Below are positions 1 to 6,130 of a stretch of DNA of 7,285 nt, piece by piece. The notes beneath the pieces were generated by a model that had not been told where the DNA came from, searched no databases, and saw nothing but the letters and a program-made list of their open reading frames with translations. Source of the stretch: Candidatus Rokuibacteriota bacterium (lineage in GTDB: Bacteria; Methylomirabilota; Methylomirabilia; Rokubacteriales; JACPHL01). The stretch spans positions 1-7,285 of the forward strand of contig JACPHL010000028.1 of assembly GCA_016188625.1 (NCBI GenBank), in the 5' to 3' direction. Each line of letters starts with the position of its first letter. The stretch's first letter is position 1. Both the position numbers and the translations under genes were made by a program.

Positions 1-15
1 CCAGCACGTGGCGCG

Positions 16-1011
16 CTAGAGGCCGGTGCCGAAGCGCTGCCGCTCCAGGAGCCGAGCCGCTTCTTTCGCCAGGTAGGTGATGATCAGATCAGCGCCCGCC
101 CGGCGGATCGCGGTGAGGGACTCCATGACCACCCGCTCCTCGTCGAGCCAGCCGAGACGCCCGGCCGCGCGGATCATCGCGTACTCCCCGGAGACCGAGT
201 AGGCGGCCAGGGGGAGGCCGAACTCCTGCTTCACCCGGGCGATGACGTCGAGGTAGGGGAGGGCGGGCTTCACCATGACGATGTCCGCCCCCTCGTCCAC
301 GTCCAGCCCGACCTCGCGGAGGGCCTCCAGGGCGTTGGCCGGATCCAACTGGTAGGAGCGCCGGTCGCCGAACTGGGGGGCCGACTCGGCGGCCTCCCGG
401 AAGGGGCCGTAGAAGCTCGAGGCGTATTTCGCCGAGTACGCCATGATCGGCGTCTCCTGGTAGCCGGCCTCGTCCAGGGCCTCCCGGATCGCCCCCACCC
501 GGCCGTCCATCATGTCCGAAGGGGCCACCATGTCCGCCCCCGCCTCGACCTGGGAGAGGGCCACCCGCGCCAGGAGGTCCACGCTCGGGTCGTTCTTGAT
601 CCGCCCCTCCTCCACCACCCCGCAGTGGCCGTGGCTCGTGTACTGGCAGAGGCAGACGTCGGTGATCACCAGCAGGTCGGGGATGCGCTCCTTCACCGCC
701 CGCACCGCCTGCTGGACGATCCCGTCGTCGGCGTAGGCCTCGGAGCCGCGGGGGTCCTTGCTCGCCGGGACCCCGAAGAGGAGGATCGCCGGGATCCCCA
801 TCCCGGCCGCGTCTTTGATCTCCTTGACCAGCTCGTCGATGGAGAAGCGGAAGACCCCGGGCATCGGCGCGATCGGCTCGCGGACGCCGCGCCCGTGCAC
901 GGCGAAGACGGGGTAGATGAGGTCGTCCACGCCGAGGGTCGTCTCCCGCACCATCCGGCGGAGGAGGGGCGACTCCCTGAGGCGTCGGGGACGGTAGATC
1001 GGGTAGGGCAT
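16..1011 (-). CDS. hemB: Delta-aminolevulinic acid dehydratase (porphobilinogen synthase), zinc type
   Basis: Condenses two 5-aminolevulinate molecules into porphobilinogen in the cytoplasm, the first common step of tetrapyrrole synthesis. The 331-aa product has the usual length for the family and is complete. The two Schiff-base lysines are visible as K195 in [13 protein letters not shown] and K248 in [10 protein letters not shown]. The metal site reads [14 protein letters not shown], with C120, C122 and C130; this three-cysteine pattern marks zinc-dependent enzymes rather than the Asp-rich magnesium type. [12 protein letters not shown] (161-172) is another family signature. The ATG start at 1011 is supported by a perfect AGGAGG five bases upstream. 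It is the last gene seen of a hemC-hemD-hemB set on the minus strand, 138 bp after hemD. That spacer is full of hairpins, so its expression may be partly uncoupled from hemCD. Assignment is very secure. Confidence 0.98.
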   Translation of the reverse strand: MPYPIYRPRRLRESPLLRRMVRETTLGVDDLIYPVFAVHGRGVREPIAPMPGVFRFSIDELVKEIKDAAGMGIPAILLFGVPASKDPRGSEAYADDGIVQQAVRAVKERIPDLLVITDVCLCQYTSHGHCGVVEEGRIKNDPSVDLLARVALSQVEAGADMVAPSDMMDGRVGAIREALDEAGYQETPIMAYSAKYASSFYGPFREAAESAPQFGDRRSYQLDPANALEALREVGLDVDEGADIVMVKPALPYLDVIARVKQEFGLPLAAYSVSGEYAMIRAAGRLGWLDEERVVMESLTAIRRAGADLIITYLAKEAARLLERQRFGTGL

Positions 1012-1016
1012 GGGTG

Positions 1017-1022
1017 CCTCCT
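1017..1022 (-). promoter_or_regulatory. Shine-Dalgarno of hemB
   Basis: AGGAGG on the minus strand, five bases before the ATG at 1011. It is a perfect anti-16S match and fixes the hemB start. It borders the palindromic repeat that begins at 1026. Confidence 0.85.
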
Positions 1023-1025
1023 AAT

Positions 1026-1149
1026 CACTCGGAGGGGGGCTCCGCCCCCCTTCCGACGGCCCTGGGCGAAGCCCACCTTTCGCCAGGCCGGCTGCGCCGC
1101 TGGCGAAAGGCTTCGGGGCCTGCCTCCCCCCAAAGACTTATGGGGAGCA
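1026..1149. repeat. Mosaic of palindromic elements in the hemD-hemB spacer
   Basis: The spacer holds no gene but four successive inverted repeats. At 1030-1055, GGGGGGC (1034-1040) pairs with GCCCCCC (1044-1050) across TCC. At 1063-1075, TGGGC pairs with GCCCA across a GAA loop. At 1076-1110 a perfect 11-bp stem, CCTTTCGCCAG with CTGGCGAAAGG, encloses a 13-nt loop. At 1121-1149, TGCCTCCCC pairs with GGGGAGCA with one bulged C, directly after the hemD stop. None is followed by a T-tract in transcript sense, so they are not classical intrinsic terminators. Two modules recur after fdhD: CACTCGGAGGGGGGCT, 16 nt, identical and inverted at 3131-3146, and GGGCGAAGCCC at 3125-3135. They look like dispersed REP-like elements and may stabilise or punctuate the mRNA. 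Confidence 0.75.
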
Positions 1150-1965
1150 TCAGGGCGATTCCTTGGGTCGGGCGAAGTGGGCGGCCACGGCCTCGGCGAG
1201 GGCTGGGACGGTATACTGCCGGGGCACGATCGTCGCGGTGAAGCCGTACTCGGCGACGGTCCCGGCCGTGATCGGCCCGATGGCGGCGAGGGCGACCCCC
1301 CGGAGCAGTCGGGGAAGCTGGTCGGTGGAGAAGAGCGCCATGAAGTTCCGGACGGTCGAGGAGCTGGTGAAGGTGACGACGTCCACCCGGCCGGCCTCGA
1401 GCAGGGCCCGGAGGCACTCAATCCCCTCCTCCCCGACCACGGTGCGATAGGCGGGCGCCACCGTCACCGAGGCGCCCAGGGCGCGGAGGGCCTCGGGGAG
1501 GAGCTCACGGGCCTCCTGGGCGCGCGGGATCAGGACGCGCATCCCCGGGGCCACGTGGGGGCGGAGCGTCTCCACCAGCGCCTCGGCCCGGAACTCGCCG
1601 GGGATCAGCTCGACCCGCACTCCCCACCGGCGAAGGGCCTCCGCGGTCCGGGGGCCGATGGCGGCGACCCGGGATCCGGCCAGGGCGCCCCCGTCCCGTC
1701 CCGTGGCGGCGAGCCGCGCGCGGACTGCGGCCGCCCCGTTGGCGCTCGTGAAGACCACCCAGTCGTACTCCGAGAGGCGGTCGAGGGCGCGGTCAAGGGG
1801 CTCCCAGGAGTCGGGCGGCTCGAGCCGGATCGTGGGGACGACCTCGACCTCGGCCCCGTAGGCCTGAAGCAGCTCGGCGAGGCGCGCGGCCTCGGCCCTC
1901 GGGCGGGTCACCACCACCCGCCGGCCGAGGAGCGGCTTGGCCCCGACCCCGGGGAGGACGCTCAC
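1150..1965 (-). CDS. hemD: Uroporphyrinogen-III synthase
   Basis: Closes and inverts ring D of hydroxymethylbilane to give uroporphyrinogen III, the branch point to heme, siroheme and cobalamin. From the GTG at 1965 the product is 271 aa, normal for the family. The family is divergent, but the two-domain pattern is clear: RRVVVTRPRAEAARL (15-29) as strand one, VVFTSANGAAAVRA (70-83), VAAIGPRTAEALR (100-112), VLIPRAQEARELLPEAL (144-160), VVTFTSSSTVRNF (196-208) and LAAIGPITAGTVAEYG (226-241). The open frame continues upstream to 2163, but that extension is low-complexity and overlaps hemC. The GTG has AAGGTGG (1970-1976) four bases upstream and overlaps the stop of a 33-codon mini-ORF as GTGA, so I chose it. 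Function is secure; the start is probable. Confidence 0.93.
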   Translation of the reverse strand: MSVLPGVGAKPLLGRRVVVTRPRAEAARLAELLQAYGAEVEVVPTIRLEPPDSWEPLDRALDRLSEYDWVVFTSANGAAAVRARLAATGRDGGALAGSRVAAIGPRTAEALRRWGVRVELIPGEFRAEALVETLRPHVAPGMRVLIPRAQEARELLPEALRALGASVTVAPAYRTVVGEEGIECLRALLEAGRVDVVTFTSSSTVRNFMALFSTDQLPRLLRGVALAAIGPITAGTVAEYGFTATIVPRQYTVPALAEAVAAHFARPKESP

Positions 1966-2063
1966 TGGTCCACCTTGGGGGGGAGCGGCGTCGCCCCTCC
2001 CCCAAGCCCCCCCACCGCCCGGGGCCGCGGTCGGGTGGCGACAAGGAGAGGCGGGCGGCTCAT
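1962..2063 (-). CDS. 33-codon mini-ORF coupling hemC to hemD; possible remnant of a duplicated hemD start
   Basis: An ATG at 2063 overlaps the hemC stop as ATGA and has CCCTCC (minus-strand GGAGGG, 2069-2074) five bases upstream, an excellent ribosome site. It opens a 33-aa frame whose TGA overlaps the hemD GTG as GTGA. The peptide begins MSRPPLLVATRPRPRAVGG and then becomes glycine- and proline-rich across a GC-rich inverted repeat. The LLVATRPRP stretch resembles VVVTRPRAEA, the first strand of HemD just downstream. I infer a leader peptide that carries ribosomes from hemC to hemD, possibly the relic of an older hemD start disrupted or duplicated around a palindrome. A stable peptide function is not indicated. 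It could simply be spacer sequence with fortuitous signals. Confidence 0.4.
   Translation of the reverse strand: MSRPPLLVATRPRPRAVGGLGGGATPLPPKVDQ
1970..1976 (-). promoter_or_regulatory. Probable Shine-Dalgarno of hemD
   Basis: AAGGTGG on the minus strand, four bases before the GTG at 1965. It favours the short HemD start over the long upstream extension. It overlaps the edge of the inverted repeat at 1974-2006, so folding of that repeat could mask it. Confidence 0.55.
1974..2006. repeat. GC-rich inverted repeat before hemD
   Basis: CTTGGGGG (1974-1981) pairs with CCCCCAAG (1999-2006), with a possible further AG/CT pairing inside and a 10-17 nt loop. It lies in the hemC-hemD junction, inside the mini-ORF, and touches the hemD ribosome site. 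Its minus-strand core is similar in style to the GGGGGGAGG tract at 1124-1131, suggesting the same class of dispersed GC-rich elements. Confidence 0.55.
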
Positions 2064-3007
2064 CGGAACCCTCCGCGCGCGGTCTCGGTCGCCAGCAGGA
2101 TCTCGGCGCCGCCCGCGGCCAGGAGGCGCTCGGCAAGGGCGGTGCCGAGGGCCTCGGGGGCATCGGGGGGGCCGGTGAGGGGTTCCCTCAGGATCCGCAC
2201 CCCGTCGGGGGAGGCCAACAGGGCGTCGAGGCGGAGCCGGTCGCCCTCGAGCCGGGCCAGGGCCGCGAGGGCAACGTAGCAGTTCCCCCCAAGCCGGGCC
2301 AGGAGCGCGCGCTCGGCGAGTGCCGCGATCCGGGTCGGCGGGTGATCGAGCGGGGCGAGCAGCTCCCGGGTCGGGGCATCCCCGGCTCGCGTCTGGACCG
2401 CCAGGGCCCCCTGCCCGACCGCCGGGAGCATCTCCTCGGGCGAGAGGACGCTGGTGTGCTCCGGTGCGAGGCCGAGCCGAGCAAGCCCGGCCCGAGCGAC
2501 CACGATGGCGTCATAGGGGGTCTCCTGGAGCTTCCGGAGCCGGGTGTCGAGGTTCCCCCGGATCGGCTCGACCTTCAAGTCCGGGCGCCGGGCCAGGAGC
2601 TGGACCTTTCGCCGCGGGCTCCCGGTCCCCACCCGCGCGCCGGACCGGAGGGTGTCGAGGCGCCCGCCTTCGCGGGTGATGAGCACATCCCGCGGGTCCT
2701 CGCGCTCGGGGAACGCCGCCAGCACCAGCCCCTCGGTGGGGAGGCCGGGGAGGTCCTTCAGGCTGTGGACGGCCAGCTCCACCCGGCCGTCCAGGAGCGC
2801 CTCCTCGATCTCCTTGACGAAGAGCCCCTTCCCCCCCACCTCGGCGAGGGTCACCTGGGCGAAGCGGTCGCCGGACGTCTTGATCGGAACCAGCTCCACG
2901 CCGAGGCCGGGCCAGTGCCGGCGCAGCGCCTCAGCCACCAGCTCGGCCTGGCGGAGGGCCAGGGCGCTCCCGCGCGTGCCGATGCGAACCTGACGACCAG
3001 GGTCCAT
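2060..3007 (-). CDS. hemC: Hydroxymethylbilane synthase (porphobilinogen deaminase)
   Basis: Polymerises four porphobilinogens into hydroxymethylbilane on a dipyrromethane cofactor. The 315-aa product is complete and of normal length. Visible landmarks are the N-terminal RIGTRGSALALRQAE (8-22), the catalytic aspartate D85 in HSLKDLP, the arginine pair R132-R133 in GTGSPRRKVQL, GNLDTRL (151-157), VGQGALAVQ (197-205) and the cofactor-binding cysteine C243. The cysteine context is GGNCYVALAA rather than the usual GGCQVPIGA, so the neighbouring Gln and Pro are replaced, although the Cys itself remains. The ATG at 3007 fits the family N-terminus but has no Shine-Dalgarno; the upstream sequence is AT-rich and holds a promoter only bases away, so initiation may be leaderless. 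It begins the hemC-hemD-hemB set. Identification is very secure. Confidence 0.97.
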   Translation of the reverse strand: MDPGRQVRIGTRGSALALRQAELVAEALRRHWPGLGVELVPIKTSGDRFAQVTLAEVGGKGLFVKEIEEALLDGRVELAVHSLKDLPGLPTEGLVLAAFPEREDPRDVLITREGGRLDTLRSGARVGTGSPRRKVQLLARRPDLKVEPIRGNLDTRLRKLQETPYDAIVVARAGLARLGLAPEHTSVLSPEEMLPAVGQGALAVQTRAGDAPTRELLAPLDHPPTRIAALAERALLARLGGNCYVALAALARLEGDRLRLDALLASPDGVRILREPLTGPPDAPEALGTALAERLLAAGGAEILLATETARGGFR

Positions 3008-3017
3008 AACAAAACAA

Positions 3018-3045
3018 AGTTTAGCACGGCGGTGAAAGGATTCAA
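3018..3045 (-). promoter_or_regulatory. Probable hemC promoter (sigma-70 type), near-leaderless
   Basis: On the minus strand, TTGAAT (3040-3045) and TAAACT (3018-3023) are separated by 16 bp; each matches 4 of 6 consensus bases. Transcription would begin about 4 nt before the hemC ATG at 3007, so the mRNA would have almost no leader, in keeping with the missing ribosome site. This is the AT-richest patch of the hem region, which also favours a promoter. A 7-bp inverted repeat overlaps the -35 box. Confidence 0.5.
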
Positions 3046-3060
3046 CCGTTTCCCGGTTGA
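3042..3060. promoter_or_regulatory. Palindrome overlapping the hemC -35 box (possible operator)
   Basis: TCAACCG (3042-3048) and CGGTTGA (3054-3060) are perfect inverted arms around TTTCC. Its left arm covers most of the proposed -35 hexamer of hemC, the right place for a repressor or an iron/redox regulator. I do not recognise the motif as a known box. Confidence 0.4.
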
Positions 3061-3068
3061 CTTTGCCC

Positions 3069-3082
3069 CGACAGGACTGTCG
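3069..3082. promoter_or_regulatory. Second perfect palindrome upstream of hemC
   Basis: CGACAG (3069-3074) and CTGTCG (3077-3082) form a perfect 6-bp inverted repeat around GA. It lies 8 bp beyond the first palindrome and upstream of the hemC -35 box. It is short enough to occur by chance in GC-rich DNA; as an operator it would suit an activator site. Confidence 0.3.
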
Positions 3083-3121
3083 AAGGGAAGCGGGTCGGAT
3101 ATGGCAGGCGGCGAGGAGGAC

Positions 3122-3146
3122 CTCGGGCGAAGCCCCCCTCCGAGTG
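3122..3146. repeat. Palindromic repeat after fdhD, shared with the hemD-hemB spacer
   Basis: CTCGG (3122-3126) pairs with CCGAG (3140-3144), with a nested GGGC-GAA-GCCC hairpin (3125-3135). AGCCCCCCTCCGAGTG (3131-3146) is the exact reverse complement of 1026-1041. It starts within three bases of the fdhD stop codon, so in the fdhD transcript it would fold as a 3' hairpin; there is no T-tract after it. The rest of the fdhD-hemC spacer holds the hemC promoter and palindromes and no gene. Confidence 0.65.
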
Positions 3147-3148
3147 GT

Positions 3149-3964
3149 TTAGTCGTCCGAGGGGGAGGGCTCGCGGGCGGCCCCCACGGTCTCTCGGAGG
3201 CCGTTGAGATCGAGGGCGTCGCCGCCGGCGTAGAGGTTGAACGCCTCGGGCTTCAGGTAGCCGACGACGGTGACCCCGAGCTGCTCGGCCAGCGAGACGG
3301 CCATCTCGGTCGGCGAGGTCCGCGAGACCACCAGGGGGACCTCCATGCGGGCCGCCTTGAGGAGCATCTCCGAGGAGATCCGCCCGGTGGAGAGGAGGAA
3401 CTTGTCCTCGGTCGGGATCCCCCGCAGGAGGGCCTCCCCCTTGATCTTGTCCACGGCGTTGTGGCGCCCGACGTCCTCGACCACGATCAGCAGCTCCTCG
3501 GGGGTGGCAAGGCCCGCCCCGTGGATCCCGCGCGAGGCCTGGTAGTTCACCGCCTGGCGGTAGAGGTCCTTCATCCGCTCGAAGATCTTCTGGGGCGGCA
3601 CCTTGAGCGCCGAGCGCACCCGGGTGAAGAGCCGGGGGTCGATCCTGAAGGTGATCCCGCCCCCGCACCCCGAGGTGAGGATGCGCTCCTTGGGCAGCTC
3701 CACCTCGCGGACCAGCTCGACCTCGGCCCGGCCATCGACCTCGGAGACGGCCAGGCGCTTGATGTCATCGAGGCCCGAGATGACTTTCTCCAGCCAGAGA
3801 TAGCCGAGGACCAGGCAGTCGAGCTTCTGGGGGGTGGAGAGGAGGGTGATGAACTTCTGGCCGTTGACGAAGACCGTCAACGGCTGCTCCCGGACGACCT
3901 CGCCCTTGACCTCCTTGAGCTCCCCCTTGGAATAGCTGAAATACGTCCGCACGGCCCCTCCCAT
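3149..3964 (-). CDS. fdhD: Formate dehydrogenase accessory sulfurtransferase FdhD
   Basis: FdhD moves sulfur from a cysteine desulfurase to the Mo/W bis-MGD cofactor of formate dehydrogenases, which is needed for their activity. Family signatures are clear (numbered from the ATG at 3964): EQPLTVFVNGQ (26-36), LVLGYLWLE (51-59), TSGCGGG (97-103), VEDVGRHNAVDKIKGEAL (162-179), STGRISSEML (192-201) and SRTSPTEMAV (214-223). The sulfur-carrying loop has one cysteine, CGGG (C100), where E. coli FdhD has CxxC. The ATG at 3964 gives 271 aa but has no clear ribosome site. A GTG at 3952 with GGGAGGGG just upstream, or a TTG at 3997, could be the true start; all conserved sequence lies inside either way. 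It is divergent from the HdrA-like operon and upstream of hemC on the same strand. Function is secure, the start is not. Confidence 0.93.
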   Translation of the reverse strand: MGGAVRTYFSYSKGELKEVKGEVVREQPLTVFVNGQKFITLLSTPQKLDCLVLGYLWLEKVISGLDDIKRLAVSEVDGRAEVELVREVELPKERILTSGCGGGITFRIDPRLFTRVRSALKVPPQKIFERMKDLYRQAVNYQASRGIHGAGLATPEELLIVVEDVGRHNAVDKIKGEALLRGIPTEDKFLLSTGRISSEMLLKAARMEVPLVVSRTSPTEMAVSLAEQLGVTVVGYLKPEAFNLYAGGDALDLNGLRETVGAAREPSPSDD

Positions 3965-3985
3965 CCCAAGGGTAGCGGGGCGACC

Positions 3986-4007
3986 CGGAAAAGGCAAGGG
4001 GTTTCCG
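3986..4007. repeat. Short inverted repeat between fdhD and the hdrA-like gene
   Basis: CGGAAA (3986-3991) and TTTCCG (4002-4007) form 6-bp arms around a 10-nt loop in the divergent spacer, 10 bp upstream of the -35 box of the plus-strand operon. The position suits an operator shared by both directions, but six base pairs is weak evidence. Confidence 0.25.
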
Positions 4008-4017
4008 CCTTCTGGCG

Positions 4018-4046
4018 TTGACGGTCCCCGGCCGCGCCTCTATAAT
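4018..4046 (+). promoter_or_regulatory. Strong sigma-70-type promoter of the hdrA-mvhD operon, near-leaderless
   Basis: TTGACG (4018-4023) and TATAAT (4041-4046) with an ideal 17-bp spacer. The -35 matches 5 of 6 bases and the -10 is perfect. Transcription should start around 4053, three bases before the ATG at 4056, so the message would be essentially leaderless. The AAGG at 4047-4050 would lie upstream of that start. I see no equally good promoter for fdhD in the other direction. Confidence 0.8.
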
Positions 4047-4055
4047 AAGGTTTCC

Positions 4056-6130
4056 ATGCGGTGGGGGGTCATCCTCTGTACCTGCAACGACACCCTCCCG
4101 ATCGACCCGAAGGCGATCGGGAAGGCCCTGGGCCTCGAGCGCCCCCCTGTCCTCTACTCCCGCCTCCCCCGTGACGAGATCCACTCCTTCCTCTCCCTGG
4201 CGAGCCGCGAGCGCTACGACCGGGTCCTGATCGGCTGCTGCGGCCCGAGGGAGCTCTTCACCGAGGCCCTGGCCGCGGCCGGGGCGGAGGGGACCCCGCT
4301 TCATCTTCTGGATCTCCGGGAGAGCTGTTACTGGCCCCACGGAGACCGCGAGGCGGCCAACGCCAAGGCGGCCCGCCTCCTCCGGGTGACCTTCCACGGC
4401 GCCGACCAGGGGGAGCGGGTCGTCGAGCACCCCCTGACGGTCGGTGGGCGCGTCCTCATCGCCGCCGACTCCCCCGACGGGCTCGCCCTGGCCAGGCGGA
4501 TCGGCGAGTTCGCCACCCCCGTCCTCCTCCTGGACGAGCGCACCGCGGCCTTCGACCCCGCCTTCCGCTACCCCCTCCCCTGGAAGGTCAACTGGGGGCG
4601 GATCGCGGAGATCCGGGGGCGGCTCGGGGAGTTCCAGGTCATCGTCGAGCGGACCCAGCCGATCGACCGCGAGACCTGCATCTACTGCCGGAAGCGCACC
4701 CCGGTCTGCCACACCGCGGCGATCACCGAGGGGCTCCGGCTACGCCTGGATCTCTGCGACCGCTGCGGGGACTGCCTGACCGCCTGCGAGAAGGTCGGGG
4801 CGATCAAGATCCCCCGCGAGGACCGGGATGTCATCAAGGCCGACCAGGTCGTCGTCCTCACCCACGACGGCGTGGAGCCCGGCCCGTACCGGACCGGGCA
4901 CCTGGTCCTGGCGAACTCCTCCCCGGCCGATCTCGACGCGGCGGCCTGGAAGGTCTACGGGCTCGTGGGGGAGTTCCGGAAGCCGGAGCACGTCCGCTAC
5001 AACCCCGAGACCTGCGCGGCCGGCGCCTCCACCTGCCGCGGCTGCGGGGTCTGCATCACGGCCTGCCCCTACGAGGCGATCGACCGGGAGCGGGACCGGG
5101 TGCGGGTGGACCAGTTCACCTGCGAGGGGTGCGGGGCGTGCGTCTCCGCCTGCCCGACCTCCTCGCTGACCTTCACCGAGCCCTCCGACGCCGAGTTGTA
5201 CGCCCGGCTCCAGGCCCTCCTCGCGCCCCTTCCGGGGCGGAACGGAGCTGACCGGCCCGTCGTCGCCTTCCACTGTAGCGAGAAGGGGCGCGAGGCCTTC
5301 CAGGCCGCCGGCCGCCTCCGCCTCCCCTACCCCGCCAGCGTGCTCCCCATCGGCGGCCCCTGCCTCCGCTACTTCTCAGAGGCGAACATCCTGGCCGCCT
5401 TCCGGATGGGCGCCGCCGGCGTCGCCCTGGTGGGGTGCGAGAGCTGCCCGCACGGGGAACGGGAGCTGCTCTACCAGAAGGTGGAGTTCGCCCGGCGGGT
5501 CCTGGACGCCTTCGGCTTCGGCGCCGAGCGGCTCCACCTGCTCACCGGCGCCGCCGGCGAGGAGGCGGCGACAGTCGAGGCCTTACGCCGCTTCGCCGAG
5601 GCGGTGGGGGATCCGCCGGTCCGCTGGGACGGCCAACCGTTCGCCGAGCGCGACAACCGGGCGGTGATCGCCGGGACGATCGCGACCTTCATCGCCGCGA
5701 CGGGACGGGAGCCCGGCCGCGTCCCCCTCGATCCGCCCCAGCCGTTCGCCCTCGCCGAGGTTGACGCCCCCGGCTGCACCCTCTGCCGCTCCTGCGTCAA
5801 TGTCTGCCCCACCCACGCCTTCCGGTTGGTGGAGGCCACGCACACCCTCGAGTTCAAGCAGCTCGCCTGCGTGGCCTGCGGGCTCTGCGAGCAGGCCTGC
5901 CCGGAGCGCGTGATCACGCTCAAGCGCGCGGTCTTCCTCGATCGGGGGGCCCTCGAGTACCAGCCTGTCGTCCAGGACGAGATGGTCGGCTGCGCCAAGT
6001 GCGGTAAGCCCTACATCAACCGCCGGGCCCTCGAGGCGGTGGAGAAGAAGGTCCTGGGGATGGAGGCCTGTGCCCCAACTGCCGGGCGGTGGTGGCGGTG
6101 CTGGAGATGCAGCAGGGGTGGGAGCCTTGA
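4056..6130 (+). CDS. HdrA-like/MvhD fusion iron-sulfur protein, C-terminus frameshifted
   Basis: Likely a soluble electron relay for a partner oxidoreductase. Residues 1-115 match the HdrA N-terminus: VILCTC (C8, C10), IGCCGPRE (C61, C62), then LDLRESCYWPHGDREAANAKAARLL. Residues 131-160 sit where HdrA binds FAD but lack GxGxxG. An irregular cluster region follows (C208, C211, C218; C234, C237, C240, C244), then a two-cluster ferredoxin (C327/330/333/337, C356/359/362/366). An MvhD-type domain spans about 400-500 (C407, C436, GCESCPHG with C461 and C464). A second two-cluster ferredoxin (C574/577/580/584, C605/608/611/615) and GCAKCGK (C646, C649) end it. The frame used runs on to 6272 with nonsense-like sequence. 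The -1 frame instead gives LCPNCRAVVAVLEMQQGWEP with a stop at 6130 that overlaps the next start, so I end the gene there. Expected length is about 691 aa. Confidence 0.85.
6056..6130 (+). other. Frameshifted C-terminal tail of the HdrA-MvhD gene
   Basis: Up to GCAKCGKPYINRRALEAVEKKVLG the frame starting at 4056 is coherent. After the G run at 6056-6059 it turns into Trp-, Arg- and Gly-rich sequence and ends at 6272, overlapping the next gene by about 145 bp. Read one base back, the DNA gives GDGGLCPNC and then RAVVAVLEMQQGWEP with a stop at 6128-6130. The CPNC pair would complete a four-cysteine zinc-knuckle-like site with C646 and C649. One extra G in the run would restore the frame; a longer deletion is also possible. 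It may be a real mutation, an assembly or sequencing indel, or, less likely, recoding. Confidence 0.7.

Noticed and set aside
1-15. Possible start (GTG at 7 on the minus strand) of another gene after hemB
   Set aside because: Only seven bases remain in the window and no clear ribosome site is seen; it cannot be supported.
1026-1149. Small CRISPR array or tRNA in the hemD-hemB spacer
   Set aside because: The repeats are inverted and differ from each other, with no regular spacers, and the folds do not make a tRNA cloverleaf.
1966-2163. N-terminal extension of HemD to an ATG at 2163
   Set aside because: The added 66 residues are low-complexity, overlap the end of hemC in another frame and lack similarity to HemD; the GTG at 1965 has a ribosome site and a GTGA overlap.
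625-2178. Long plus-strand open frame (517 codons) opposite hemB and hemD
   Set aside because: It is antisense to two secure genes, has low-complexity Gly/Arg/Pro/Asp-rich sequence and no family motif; very high GC content leaves such frames open by chance.
3122-3146. Classical rho-independent terminator after fdhD
   Set aside because: The hairpin is present but no T-rich tract follows in the direction of fdhD transcription.
1937-4021. Long plus-strand open frame (694 codons) opposite hemC and fdhD
   Set aside because: It mirrors the coding frames of hemC and fdhD, crosses their promoter region and shows no recognisable domain.
3765-4712. Minus-strand open frame of 315 codons across the fdhD-hdrA spacer
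   Set aside because: It is antisense to the HdrA-like gene, spans the strong promoter and has repetitive acidic/Gly/Pro composition typical of shadow frames.
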